Source of the DNA: Salinivenus lutea
GTDB taxonomy: Bacteria; Bacteroidota; Rhodothermia; Rhodothermales; Salinibacteraceae
DNA: 64,000 nucleotides
Direction: 5' to 3'
NCBI GenBank assembly: GCA_002894685.1
Contig: NCRC01000012.1
Coordinates: 47,102 to 111,101, forward strand
In this document: one piece after another, positions 63,966 through 64,000 of the stretch
Layout: each line of letters opens with the position of its first letter
How positions within the stretch are numbered: position 1 is the stretch's first letter
The notes under the pieces: generated by a model
Seen by the model: only the letters and a program-made list of their open reading frames with translations
Told to the model about the DNA's origin: nothing
Database searches by the model: none
Program-made: the position numbers and the translations under genes

Positions 63966-64000
63966 AAACAATGGGGTTCGCCCCCGCCTCTTGTCCCTCC

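Noticed and set aside
63973..63984. GGGG-TTCG-CCCC hairpin after the threonine dehydrogenase gene as terminator
   Set aside because: Only four base pairs and no T-tract within the visible 20 bases; the window ends before a decision is possible.

Overview
The window is chromosomal DNA of a GC-rich, aerobic, salt-adapted bacterium of the Bacteroidota/Rhodothermota side, most likely Salinibacter or a close relative. This is inferred from gene content and protein style, since no rRNA marker is present. The pointers are very acidic, Asp/Glu-rich proteins (IleRS, NuoD, NuoE, GlnA), a type IX-type C-terminal sorting domain on a secreted protease, one-Cys DksA-like and type-2 IleRS proteins as found in Bacteroidota, pyrimidine-rich leaders instead of Shine-Dalgarno sites, and one promoter fitting the TTTG/TAnnTTTG pattern.

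Layout. 1-11.1 kb is one minus-strand run: ileS, a DksA-like regulator, lspA, lepA, an exported protein, lepB, an ArsR zinc sensor and a P1B metal ATPase cut by the window edge. 11.1-15.9 kb (plus) has a 37-codon lipoprotein ORF, a TolB-like lipoprotein, a subtilase and a zinc-ribbon protein. 15.9-31 kb is mixed metabolism and signalling: Na+/solute symporter, methylglyoxal synthase, ring-cleaving dioxygenase, photolyase, biotin carboxylase, DnaJ, a 7TM histidine kinase, a tandem AP2-like protein and TypA. 31-44.5 kb is mostly housekeeping: M14 peptidase, RAM protein, GIY-YIG, SDR, cyclophilin, DUF72, Fpg, dCTP-deaminase-like, PAS protein and kinase, prs, ruvA, nadE, DUF421. 44.5-46.7 kb is an AT-rich island with one OLD-family ATPase/TOPRIM gene. 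46.7-54.3 kb is nuoABCDEFG, which stops at nuoG beside the island. 54.5-60.7 kb has a TonB receptor, membrane dipeptidase, purB and two small envelope proteins. 60.8-64 kb is a nitrogen/amino-acid module: glnA, an Lrp-type regulator and a divergent SDR-type threonine dehydrogenase.

How genes fit together. Both signal peptidases (LepB, LspA) sit in one run with IleRS and LepA. The ArsR protein has an intact alpha-5 zinc site and lies next to an AT-rich 12-2-12 operator in front of the metal pump. Lrp is placed to control both glnA and threonine catabolism. The best candidates for something unusual are the AT-rich OLD gene, a hairpin element found just upstream of two different start codons, decaying tandem copies of the prs 3' end, a G9 tract in a probable promoter spacer ahead of a tiny lipoprotein, and several proteins that have lost zinc-finger cysteines.
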